Origin: Trochalopteron elliotii
Taxonomy: Eukaryota; Chordata; Aves; Passeriformes; Leiothrichidae
Assembly (NCBI GenBank): GCA_024734555.1
Contig: JANPWX010020153.1
Span: 1-64,000, forward strand
Direction: 5' to 3'
DNA length: 64,000 nt
Both the position numbers and the translations under genes were made by a program. Under the pieces are notes generated by a model. That model did no database searches. It was not told the origin of the DNA and saw only the letters and a list, made by a program, of their open reading frames with translations. Positions 44,222 to 55,070 of the stretch are shown here, in pieces. Numbering within the stretch: the first letter of the stretch is position 1; the number at the start of each line of letters is the position of its first letter.

Positions 44222-44445
44222 TGGAGGAAACTGTCTGGGGTTTGTTCCTCTTTGGGGGCTTTCCCTGGAAGTCGTTCCTTTTGTGACCTTTTGGATTCTG
44301 ACCCTTGTTGCTGTTGCTGTTGGTTCTGTTCTCCTGTTGCTGTTTGCAGGAAATTGTTCTTCTCTCAGCCCTTTGGGACACTTGCCTTTTCTGACTCCCC
44401 AGGCAGGGGGAGGGGCAGCAGCCCCTGGTTTTTAGTGTCAGCCCA
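44222..44445 (+). repeat. Direct repeat copy 1 (partner 51560-51770)
   Basis: About 220 bases align with 51560-51770 in the same orientation, through GTTTGTTCCT, TTGTGAC, TTGGATTCTGA, CAGGAAATTGTTCTTC and TTTTTAGTGT. The repeat does not follow the main A/B order, so the block is rearranged. Confidence 0.75.
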
Positions 44446-44825
44446 GAACTGGAGAATCCAATTTCTAAAGCCCAACAGAGCTGAACAAAGAATCACCATT
44501 TCTGCCAGTTTAATCAAAAAGCTGCATTTTGTGCTGAACAGTATGGGAACAGATCCTGTGCCCTCTTTGCACTGGGGGGCAGAATGTGCAGCCACTGGGA
44601 CTGTGGGAGTACTGGGAAGGGAAAGGGGAAGCGCCTGGGTGTACTGGGAGCACTGGGAGGGGGAATGAGGAAGCCCTGGCAGTACTGGGAGATGGAATGG
44701 GGAGCACTGGGTGCTCTGTGCACCCACCTCTTCTCTTGAGCACCACATCAAGCAGGATGGCAACCACAGAAGCCCATGGGGAGGGGATCCCCAGTGTCTC
44801 CCAGTGCCCCCCAGTTTCCTCAGTG

Positions 44826-47800
44826 TCACGGCACACTCTCGTAGATGTCACTGGGATCCTGTGGTCATCCATGGGGTCCTGGCAGCTCTGCATAGGTCAC
44901 TGTGGTGTCCTTGGGAGGAGCAGCACAGGGGAACCCTGTGAGAGACACTGGTTGGGGGGACCCGGCTGGGGGTGACACCAATGGGTGATGTGTCCCTGTA
45001 TTTCCCTGTCCCTGCACTCACCCCCTGCCCACTCAGTTATCACAACATGGGTGTACAGAACCTCCTCCTCCTCCGGGGGTGCCAGGGGCTGTGGATGTGC
45101 CCTGTGGGGATGGAGGGGGTTTGGGGAGCACATGGGGGGTTACGTGTGAGAGTAGAAGAGGGGTTGTGACTGGAGCTCCCCACTCACCTTTCCTGGTGTT
45201 TCCTGGTGGCTGCAAAGGAGAGGGAAGGGGTGACTGTGGGGTGCCCAGGGCCCTGACCACCCATGGGAATCCTGAACCACCACCAGACCCTTAATTCCCC
45301 CAGGACCCCTGAGCATCTCTAAAGCCCCCAGAACTCCTGAACCAGTGCCCCTGAGCACCCAGAATCCCAAGCCCAGCAGGGAGGGGGACCCTCAAAAATC
45401 TCCCACGACCCCGAAAGAAAACCCAACATTGCTGTGTGGCTCTCCACACCTCCCCAAATCCCCCAGGACACTCAGCCAAGGACACTGGGGGCTCAGCCCA
45501 ACCCAAGTCAGGAGCTGTGGGTACCACCCTATCACCCCTTCAGTATGGGGGCTTTCCAACCTTCTCTGGGACCCCGCCCCCCCCATTATCACCCACCAAT
45601 GTGGTGCCACCTGTGCCAGGCCACGATAACACCCAGGAGCAGGACCAGGAACAACAGGGAACCACTGACACCTGCAGCCACTGCTGGGGACAAAGTGGGA
45701 CACAGAGGGGTCACACATCATCCCAGGGGTCCTGCAACCACTATGACCTCAGGTGAACCCTCCTGCTTCCTGTTTCCTTTGTGTCACTGCCAGAAAGAGA
45801 GTGGGGGCAAACTGAGGTCACTGACAACCCGGGGTGTCAGACCACTATGGTGACCCCATGTGACCTCACCTGTGCCCCCAGGTATCTATGGTGTCACCTC
45901 CAGAGCCAGCTCAGGGCTGAATGCCCGGAAAACACGGTGCCCGTCCTGTCCCAGCTGGTTGGTGGCCACGCACTGGTAGGTGCCTGAATGTCCCACATCG
46001 ATGTCCCCAGGCTCCAGGACAGGGCCCTGGGCCACCTCCCGCCCGTTGTGCAGCCAGGTGAAGGTGACAGGGGCTGAGCCCACCTGCACTGAGCAGCGCA
46101 AAGTCATGGGGCCACCTGCACGCACCTGGTGTGACAGGGGACTGGGGGTGATGGTGGCATTGGCCATGGGCACTGTGGGGACACAGACAGGGCTGGCACC
46201 TGGTGAGATGGGATGGGGGTGCCATGGGTGGGGTCACCCCCAGCCCGAGGGTCCCGTTCACCCAGGATGGTGACATTCAGGGGGACGCTCTCGGCCATGC
46301 TGTCTCTGTTGCTGACCCGGCAGTGATAGTGGCCGCTGTCATTGTCCCCAACGTGGCACAGCTCCAGCTGGGGGCCGGTGCCCAGCAGTGCCCCCAAGCC
46401 CCCCTGATGCCAGGAGAAGGACAGGGGACCTGTCCCCACGGCCATCGCACAGTTCAGCACCAGGTGGTCCCCCAGTGCCACCTGTCCCCTGGGGGGGTGC
46501 GCCAACAGAGACACCACCGAGAGCGGGACCCCTGCAGGTAGGGGGGGATACCAGGGGACAGTGAGGGATCTGGCAGCAGGTTGGGGCGGGGGGGCAGGAC
46601 AGAGAGGGGCAAGGGGATCCCCGGTGAAGAAGAGGGGGCACAGAGTTGGGGGCCGGGGCTCAGAAAGGAACCCTAAGAAACGATGGAGGGTTCGGGGAGC
46701 AGACAGTTAAAGACAGACAAGGGGGACACCAGGTAGGGGATGGTGGGACCTGAGGACTGTGGGGGGAGATCAGAGAGGGATTGGGGGATGCAGTGAGGAA
46801 TGGGGGGACACGGTGGAGGATGCAAGCAGTGATGGGGGGGACATGGAAAAAGTTAACAAGGAAGATGGGGGTACCCACGTAGAGTTGGGGAACCCAGCAA
46901 AGGACTTGGGAAAAGATGGGGGACCCGGGAAAGGGGTCCAGGCAGTAATAGGGGTCCGCAGGCAGGGCAGTGGGGTCCCTGGGAGGCTTTGGGGGCTCCC
47001 CGTGCCCATCCCTTCACTCACTGCGTACCATGACGCGGAGCTGGGCGCTGCTCTTCTGCACGGCCTCCCCTTGGAGTGCACCTGGCAGCTGTAATTCCCC
47101 GAGTGGGAGACCCCCACGGCAGGCACCAGGAGCTGTGGGGACCCCTGTGGGCCCCCCACCAGCTGCTCGTCGCGGTAGAAGAGGTGCAGGAGTTTGGCTT
47201 GGGATCGCAGGGGGCTGGGGCTGCTGAGGCAGCTGAGATTGAGAGGAGACCCCTCGGTGAGCCTGGTGGGACCCTCCAGCACTGGCACCGTGAAAAGCTC
47301 TGGGAAGGAGAGGGGAGGGGGATTTGTGACACTGAGTCCCTGGGGAGGGGCTGTGGGGGTGTCAGGGTGGCGGCTGCGGGGTGCTCACCGTGCACTGTCA
47401 GTGTCACTGTCACCGGCGCTGACTCCTGCCACCCCCGGGATATCTCAGAGTCCATCCAGCCCCTGCAGCAGTAGCAGCCGCTGTGGTTCAGCTGCAGAGG
47501 GGACAGGGACAGCTCGGTCCCACTGAGAGATCTGTTCACCTCCTTGTCCCCATGGTAGAATCGCACCAAAGTGACCGACATGTTCCGCCAGCACCGGCAG
47601 CGCAGTGTCACCGTGTCCCCCTCCACTAGCGGCTGCGCCGGCACCTGCAAAACCAGGAGGGCTGCAGGACACGGGGGCCTGTCACACCAGGGGGACCCCT
47701 TTTCACGAGGACTCCACCTCTGGGTCACACCCAGCCCACCAGGGTTCCCCAGTTCCACGAACAGGATCCCTTCGCACTGGGATGTTCTGGGATGTCCCCG

Positions 47801-48927
47801 TGTGCACAGAACGGGAGCTGGTCACACCAGGCAGTGACCCATGGAGCAGAGCCCACCCAGAGCCCTCGGGGTCCCACAGGTGCCAGGCTGGGTACAACAA
47901 AAACCCCTCACCAATTAAGACCATCACGGGTGGGCTGAGCCCACTGCCGGGTCTCTCACATGTGTAGGTGCCACTCTCGGTGACAAGGAAGTGGTCAGGT
48001 CGCTCCTGCCCCCAGCTCTGCCCATCCTTGTACCAGCTGGTGGCACCGATGGTCCCCGAGCCCTGGCAGGTCAGTGTCACCCTGTCCCACAGCACTGCCA
48101 GCATCCAGGAGGGTTTCACCAGGAGCTGGGTGGTCTGGGAATCTGCAGGTGACAGGGGACACCAGCCTGCCAGGGCCACTGCAGGGCTGGGGACAGTGGA
48201 GTGGGGATACGACATCCCCCGAGGACTCACCAGCGAGGTCGAGGGTCTGTGCTGGAAGGGAGAAGGGACAGGGGCTGGGTGGGGGTGGCACCATGGAGAC
48301 AGGCACACCACAAAGAGTGGTGTCTCTCAGCAGACTGTCCTCAAATGGAACACTGGTGTAGCATAGAGGTTTTGAAGACAGGGACACCTTGGTAACCCTG
48401 GACTGAGCCATGACATGGGGACACTGTGGACACCCCATGTTTGTGCAGGTCACCTCCACCAGCCCTACAGCAACTGACTCCACAGCCACATCCCCATGGC
48501 CCTGTGCCCATGATCCCATTCCGATGGCACCTGTCCCCATAGCCCATCTGCATGGTACATGGCCCTTGTCCATGTTCCCCTGGATCCCTGTTCCCCTGTC
48601 CCTGTCCCCACAGCTGCCCCAGCACCAAAGTTCCATTTGCCACATTTGTATCCTACATCTCTATCCCCCTCTTCCTGTCCCCACATCTCCATCCCCCTGT
48701 TCCTGTCCCCACAGCCACCCCATGACTCTGGTCACACTGGGGTCCATGCCCATTCACTGGCTCTGCTGGCATTGGGGACCTCAGGGGACCCCACAGCCCC
48801 CCTGTGCCCCCTCCCCACCGGTCTCTGCCTCACCAGGGCACATCCCCGGGGTGTCAGGCCCGTGCCCGGGGCACTCACCCCACAGGAGCAGGGCCACCTT
48901 CCCGGCCATCCCCGTGTCCCCAGCCAT
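44826..48927 (-). pseudogene. FCRL-type Ig receptor gene A: five Ig exons, TM, ITIM tail; three disabling changes
   Basis: Exons read on the minus strand: signal peptide 48879-48927 (MAGDTG..LLLW) and 21-nt mini-exon 48231-48251, the hallmark of FcR/FCRL genes. Ig exons: D1 47912-48142 (TLTCQG..WYKDG..YTC), D2 47389-47661, D3 47022-47299, D4 46262-46531, D5 45870-46172 (LRCSVQ..WLHNG..YQC). TM 45597-45683 (LLFLVLLLGVIVAW). Tail 45188-45209, 45022-45101 (VLYTHV) and 44865-44935 (VTYAEL). All junctions are GT-AG; Ig exons are phase 1. Damage: D3 is one base short of a multiple of three, shifting its end; TAG at 45886-45888 ends D5 before TM; TGA at 44865-44867 cuts the tail, whose older stop is near 44826. 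A soluble product of a D3-skipped transcript is conceivable. Exact FCRL orthology was not tested. Confidence 0.85.
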
Positions 48928-48999
48928 GTGGACTGGCTGTCACTCGCTGCTGTGGCCACCGGTCCCCTGGGTGGCAGCTCTTCGGATGAAGAGGAAGGA

Positions 49000-49700
49000 A
49001 GCGAGGTCACGTCTCGTCCCCACGTGTAGGTGGCCCTTGGTGGGGGCAGGGTGGAGACACAGTAGGGGACAGGCTGGGGACATGACGGGATTGTCTGGGG
49101 GCTCAGTGGGGGATGGTGTTCCCAGGAGTGGGGGGCTCAGGGGTTGTGCGGAGCTAAGGATGGGTGTCCAGGAGAATGGGGGTCCAAGGGAATTGGGGTC
49201 TCCATGCCTGGGGCATTCAGGAATGAGGGTCCTGTGGGAACGTGGTTCCCAGGGATTTTGGGTCATGGGATGTGGGTCCCAGGGTTGGGGGTGCAGGGGG
49301 AGAAAAGTGGACCCTCATGAATTGGGGTTCTGGGTGGAGAAGCAGCCCATGGGATGGGATCAAGGCAATGGTGGTCCTGGGCAATGGGAGTCCTGGGATG
49401 GGAGTCCCAGGGAGGAGAGACTAATGGAATGGGGGTCCCATGGTTGGGTTCCCAGGGGAATAAGGGTCCAAGGGATGGGCAGTGGCTGGGTGGGCACGGG
49501 GGTCACAGCTCCTTCCCTGGGTGCCTCAGATTTTGGGGCGACTCAGAGCCCAGCACAGCCCCCACGGTGTGCTCATGGCCAGGGGGGCACCCCAGGGTTG
49601 AGGCTCTGGGTTGCAGGCGGTGTTTGGAAGGCTGTGGGGGATGAAAGATTTTCACTTTCTCTTTCCTGAAAGAGAAGGAAGAGGCCGTTTATGCTGAACT
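49000..49700. other. 5' flank of FCRL gene A (duplicated block)
   Basis: Shares long stretches with 58790-59740 upstream of gene B, for example CAGCTCCTTCCCTGGGTGCC and the CCTTCTCTTTCAG-like end. No coding exon identified. G-rich short repeats (CCCAGGGAT-type) dominate. Confidence 0.6.
49650..49659 (-). promoter_or_regulatory. IRF/ISRE-like element upstream of gene A
   Basis: Minus strand GAAAGTGAAA within GGAAAGAGAAAGTGAAAATC, matching the IRF consensus GAAANNGAAA. It lies 723 bases upstream of the gene A ATG, and an equivalent is kept at 59700-59709 for gene B. Confidence 0.5.
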
Positions 49701-50640
49701 GAGGATGTGGGTTCTGTCCTGGGGGGGCACATCCAGAGGGGTCCTGCCCTGAGGGAAAAGGGCTCCTCTGCTGTGGTGACACCTGGGTCTTGTCCCAGGG
49801 TCTTGTCCCAGGGGGATCCTTGTTCTGGGGGTGCCAACTCCTTGGGGATTCCTGTCCCAGAGGTGGCACATCCTGGGGACCTCTCTCCTGGGGGGGCCTT
49901 GAGCATTCCCACTGTCCCCAGTGAGGCCCTGTGACCTCTGGGCTGCCCAAACTTAAGGGGGCACCTGTTACCACCTTGCCCTGATGATGGCAAATACCAG
50001 GCTTAATTTGAATTTCCTGATGCCCAATTACGTGAGAAAAAATTAGACATCCAGGAAATAAAGGCAAAAATCTTTACCCAAATATTTTTTTTCCAATAAA
50101 AAAATAAAGTCAGCAAAAATCAAACTGACAAGATATAAAATTGTCTGGGAAATAGAATCCTTTTAATCATTGCCTTCCCCACAAGTCACTCTCAATAAAA
50201 ATACAAACAAATCCCAGAGAAATGAGACTTTCTGGCTCCCTTCAGGAGCCCACTGGTGCATCCTACAGCAGCGTTTCCTTGTGGATAACACAGAGTGTGG
50301 AATCTCCCTGAGCGTCCAACAACTCCATGGCATTGTTCCCTGCCTGCTGGGCAGCAACCCAGCCCATAAGGAAGGCTTTTCTTGGGCCATATTTCGGAAC
50401 TCTTCCCATTTTTCTCCTTCCCATCCTGAAACTTGATTTACTTCCCATGGATTCTGCTCCCAAAAGGGGGAGGAGAAACTCTGTCCATCCTTGGACAGTG
50501 CACAGGAATCCGTGGAAATGCCCATGTGTCCCTCAGGGTCTGCTTCCCTGGTAAATGCACTCCACCTTGCCCTGAATTCCCCTGCCTGGGCACTCCCTGC
50601 TCCTGCTGGGACACCCCTGTTCCCCAGATCCATGTGTAAA
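49701..50640. other. Non-coding stretch, no gene recognised
   Basis: 49740-49960 has short CCCAGG/GGTGTC repeats. 50040-50170 is AT-rich. 50170-50640 holds frames on both strands with no domain motif. Confidence 0.4.
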
Positions 50641-50734
50641 GCCTTTGCTCAATATTTCCACACTTTTCTCTCTCTTCTGGTGTTCACATACAGAACCCAA
50701 ACATTCTTTCTGGGAGGTTCCAAAGGGCTGCAGG

Positions 50735-51295
50735 TTTTGTTCAAGAAGGAGGGTCCTGGTCAGGTTGTTGAGCAAATGGGTGTGGGATTTGCAGAACTTC
50801 TGGGGCTCTCTCAGACCCTTGCTGAGAGGGAAAAATGATCAATTGCTGCATTTCCAGACTTGTTCCCTCACAGCTGCCCCTGCAGGGGCTGTTTCCAGCC
50901 AGCCCTGCTCTGAAAACCATCAAAGGCCCTCACAGAGCCACTGCTTGGGCTCCCATTGGCTTTTGTGCTTCTTGCACAGGGCTGAGAAAACCACAGCCAG
51001 GCCCCTTTTTCCACTGCAGAATTCTCACCTTTGCAGCAGCTCTAAAGCTGCCAGAATCAAAGCCAAGGGGGTGGGGGTATCCTCAGGTCCTGGCTGCCAG
51101 CTGGGGCTGGCCAGAGCAGGGCTGGCCAATGCCCATCCCTGTGCACTGGGGCTGGGCCATGGCTGGGCCCCACACTTGGATGGCCACTGGCTTCAAGGAG
51201 GAGGAGTTGGGGAGCTCCTTCCTGCCTGGGGCTGCATTCCCAAGCTGCTTTTTCCGGCTCAGATCCTGCAGGGAACAAGCAAGATTGGAGAACTC
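50735..51295 (+). repeat. Inverted repeat arm 1 (partner 59850-60400)
   Basis: About 550 bases match the reverse complement of 59850-60400, including GGGCTCCCATTGGCTTTTG, GAATTCTCACCTTTGCAGC and CACACTTGGATGGCCACTGG. The two arms, roughly 8.5 kb apart, bracket the downstream half of the FCRL block. Neither arm has a recognised gene. Confidence 0.85.
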
Positions 51296-51559
51296 TGGAA
51301 CAGGTTTTCTCCCCAAACCCAAGAAACCCAAAGGGTCCCAAGTTCTCAGGACAGAAACGCTGTGGGGGATATAGTGGGGATCAGGAGAGAGCAGGGGCAC
51401 CCCCCAACAGCTTCAGCCAAACCCAATTTACATGGTCTCAGCCCTGCAGCATCAAACTGGGGCCAAATCAGGCATTTCAATAGTAAAAAACTGCAGTTTT
51501 GACAGTGCTGCTGGGAAGGGGCCAGAAGGGTTCTCGAGTGTTGGGGATACTGCAGGAAT

Positions 51560-51770
51560 GGTAGGTGGTTTGTTCCTTGTTGGGAGCTTTCTCTGGAAAT
51601 CGTTCCATTTGTGACACTTTGGATTCTGAACCTTGTTGCTGTTGGTTTTGTTCTCCTGCTGCTGTGTCAGGAAATTGTTCTTCCCTCAGGCCTTTGGGAT
51701 CTTTGCCTTCTGTGCCTACACTGGAAGTGGGAGAGGCAGCAGCCCCTGTTTTTTAGTGTGTTGAAGCTCA
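51560..51770 (+). repeat. Direct repeat copy 2 (partner 44222-44445)
   Basis: Same orientation as copy 1. Ends in CCCCTGTTTTTTAGTGTG. The copies diverge right after the TTTTTAGTGT block. Confidence 0.7.
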
Positions 51771-52798
51771 GGATTTTCCTCTTGTTTTCTTCCTCTCTGG
51801 GAGTTTTCTCCCATTTGTTGCTAAGAGAGGATAACGACCGGGAGACTAAGGGAGTCCTAAGGGAGACTAAAGAAGTGGCCAAGCTGGGGGGAAGGGGTGC
51901 AGCTGGCTGGAGCCTCTTATCCAGTGGGCTTTTTCTCTTAGGAAGGACAGAGATATGGCAAGATTTTGGCTTGGGTGTGAGGGGCTGGGCTCAGCTCCCA
52001 GCTCTCTCTCCATCTGGGGATCAGGAGGAACAGTCAAACTGTTTCCCGCAGGGAGAATTCGCTGCCACTGCCAGAATCCAGCCCTGCACTGCTTCTTCTT
52101 TACTGTGGGTGAGCCTTTGCTCAGAAGTGCAGCCTTCGCTCTGCGACCCTATTACCATCCACTTTGACTGGAAAGAACCCTCACCAACTCCTCAGGCACC
52201 TCAGGAAAAAACCCGGGACCCCAGGCCCTCCTCCTCTGAGGGAGCCTCTCCTGGCTGCTTTTGGGAGCCAGGCTGCCGCTACCCAGCCCCGCTGTGTTTC
52301 TGCCTTTGCTCTGGTTGTTTTTGCTACACTGGAAGCCGTCACCATGTGCCTGCTGGGACACCCCACGGCTCCTGCTATAGCTGCAGAGTTTCTGTTACTT
52401 TTCATTTTGCCCCTCTGGGATCTGCTCACCTCTGCCATTCCAGCTGCTGCTTCCTAGGTTCCTGCTACAGCACATTTCACTATCTGGTGGGTAACCAGGA
52501 CAAATTCCCCGCAGTGAGTTTGTAAAAGAAGCCGCTTTTCCACCCCTTGTGCCGGCTGCGCCCGCCATTACCATGGAGAGAGAGAGAGAGCTGAGCTGGC
52601 ACCACAGCGCCCCCTGCAGCCGTGGGGGAATCATCACACCCGAACTGCCTGGCCAGGAGCCACCAGCGCCCCTGCTGGCTGTGACCGGAACTGCACCGCA
52701 GGGAAAGTGCCTGCAGCCGTCTGGAGTTTCTGGTTCTGTTTGTTGCTGCCATTGTTGTTGGTTGTTTGCCTTGTTATCCATATATATATATATTTATA
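51771..52798. other. GC-rich region with no established gene
   Basis: Contains a 304-codon plus-strand frame (51611-52525) without domain signatures, two CTCF-like single sites (52606-52620, 52664-52678), a GA microsatellite (52569-52584) and a TA microsatellite (52781-52797). 52440-52590 resembles 43100-43300, showing where the A/B duplication begins. Confidence 0.45.
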
Positions 52799-53224
52799 TG
52801 TGATTAACAACTCAGACCCCAAGTGGGAAGGAATTCTAAAAGTTTTATTGAGAACAATAAAAAAATTCACAAAGCAAAAGGCTCATCCACAAAATGGTGG
52901 CTTTGCCTTTTATACCCCTGCTGCTGCATCAGCTTTATGCATATTCATTTTGATTTTACACAGTCTTGGCCCCTGTCACTCTCATCAGCTCCAATGCAGT
53001 TTCATCACTGTGGACCTCAGGGCCATGTTTGGATGAAGTTCTGCTCCTTTTAAGGTCATGTCCCAAAGGCTTGGCCAGCAACAGTCCATCCAATGAAAAC
53101 CCACAAAATCCACAGAGCAACACACAAAACCATCCCCACAAAAACCAACCTTACAGCCAGGCCACCGCAAGAACATCAACCACTCCACAGCACATATCAC
53201 TATTCCAACATTAACATCATCACA
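52799..53224 (-). mobile_element. Solo LTR, minus orientation
   Basis: On the minus strand a TATAAAAGG box (near 52908) is followed by AATAAAACTT (near 52842), and the element ends GTTAATCACA at 52799, with TGTGAT at the far end on the plus strand. The right end at 53224 is approximate and no clean target duplication was found. Confidence 0.55.
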
Positions 53225-53704
53225 ATATTTATTCAACTATATGTTCAATAATGTAATATCAATTCATATAATACCCAGGGAAAGTCAACTTCCATTAACT
53301 TGTTTCTCGCAATATATACTTGTAAAGAACTGTTATTCCTGTTCCCATATCTTTGCCTGAAGGCCCCTTAATTTCAAAGTTATAATAATTCAGAGGGAAG
53401 GGGGTTATATTTTCCATTCCACAGGAGGTTCCCTCCTTCCTTGGCAGAGACCTGTCTTTCAAACCAAGACATATTGGCAGCCCAAAATTGAAGAATCACA
53501 TTCTCAAAGCCTGACAGAGCTGAACAAAGAAACACCATTTGTGTAGGTTTAAACAAAAAGCTGCATTTTTGTCCCAGGAGCAGGGAACCGGGTCCTGTGC
53601 CCCATTGGAACTGGGACGGGCAGCGGTAAGCCACGTGGTGTACTGGGAGCACTGGGGCGGGATTGCAGCACCACTGGGAACATGGGGGTTGAGAGGAACC
53701 AATC
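53225..53704. other. Copy B flank of the FCRL duplication
   Basis: 53330-53475 matches 43555-43695, and 53480-53660 matches 44450-44620 (GAGCTGAACAAAGAA, AAAAAGCTGCATTTT). It is the downstream flank of gene B. Copy A carries about 740 extra bases between these two matches. Confidence 0.6.
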
Positions 53705-54748
53705 TGATTTTCATTTATGTCTCAACATACGCTATACATGAAGTGAAAAATTATTCAGGGGCAGTACATGTGCTGGGAACCCTGGGTTTGTCCCAGGGAG
53801 GCTTCAAGTAACAGCCAATCAGGAAAGAGAAAGCTTCCATGAGCGGGCTGTGAGTGACCACTCCAGTTGTTGGTGGGATAGATGCCTGGATGCCCAGGAA
53901 AAATGTCTGGGGAACATGCCCAGGAAAAAATGCCTGGGAAATCAAGCTGTGGGAGGAGCCATAGCAAATAAAAGCAGTTAATTGTGACACAACAGGAGCT
54001 ATTCTGCTTTGGGTTTCTTGGGTGGATCAGGGGCTTGATCAGAGGATCAGCCTGGCCCTCTTCCCCTCTTTGTCTTTGCCTCCCTGTGGTCCTTCTTCCC
54101 TATCCACACTCATTCTTCCATGCTTTGCTGCTTCCGAGAGGCAGCTCATTCCTGCGACGACCTGGTGCTCCACTGCTAACCCAACCTGGTGCTCCACTGC
54201 TTCCCCAACGGAGTGGTTGCTGCCTGTACCCAGCCACATCTGCTGCCACCAGGGTTTCCCCCACTGTCTGCCATGCCAGCCACAACCTGGTGCTCCACCA
54301 CTTCCCCAAAGGAGCAGAGGCTGCCCACACGCACCTGCTGCCTCTGCCACGTTGCCCATATCGCACAGTAGTACCTGCCTGTGGCAGCCTGCCCATAGCT
54401 CCCAGTGGTGCAGCACTAGCCTGCAGCCAGCCCGCAGCCATCCCTCACAGATGCCAGAGACACGCAGGTGCTGCCACTTGGAAACTGTGCCCAGCCACTC
54501 ACAAAAGCCATGAGGGCTCGCCGCACGGACACTCCATCTGCCGAGCCGATGCCAACAGAGTGCTTGGGGTTCTTGTGGTAACACTGTCCCTGTCTTCTGT
54601 TTCTCTCATTCTCTCTCTTTTTCCCTCCCTACTCTCTTTTCTAATCCCCCTTCTATACGAACAGTTACCCTCCTTTATCAATAAAATGTTCTCAGATGTA
54701 ACATTGCCATGCTTGTGCTCCATTTTCATCTGAGGAATCGATCAGAAA
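53705..54748 (+). mobile_element. About 1.04-kb insertion, probably a solo LTR, flanked by CAATC
   Basis: This segment is absent from copy A: matches to the A flank stop at about 53690 and resume at about 54750. CAATC occurs at 53700-53704 and 54749-54753, a plausible 5-bp target duplication. Internal features include short GCCCAGGAAAAA repeats (53890-53940), CCTGGTGCTCCAC repeats (54158-54310) and AATAAA (54679-54684) close to the 3' end. No TG...CA ends are clear. Confidence 0.5.
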
Positions 54749-55070
54749 CAATCATCCCTGACTGCCCCTTTTACAGCAGGATGGGACAGGGGGAGGGGGA
54801 ATGGGGAATGGGGAACCCCTGGGTATACTGCAAGCACTGTGGGGAGAGAATGGGGAAGCCACTGAGCATACTTGGAGCACTCGGATGGGGCTTGGGGAGG
54901 GGATGAGGCAGCCCCTTGGAGTACTGGAATAGGAAATGGGGAGCACAGGGAGCTCTGTGTAGCCTCCCCCTGACTCATGATCACCTCCCTTGCAAGGATG
55001 GGCAACCACAGGAGCCATGGAGGGACCACCCCCAGTGTTGCCCCCCCAGTGCCTCCCCTTCCCCAGAGTG

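Noticed and set aside
48410..49669. 419-codon plus-strand frame opposite the first exons of FCRL gene A
   Set aside because: It is antisense to the receptor exons and made of G-rich repeat translations without a recognisable domain.
50163..50633. 156-codon minus-strand frame
   Set aside because: No motif or splice context; likely within an unclassified repeat.
51611..52525. 304-codon plus-strand frame with hydrophobic start and cysteine-rich end
   Set aside because: No domain, splice signal or matching frame in the repeat copy at 44.2 kb; GC-rich composition alone gives long frames here.
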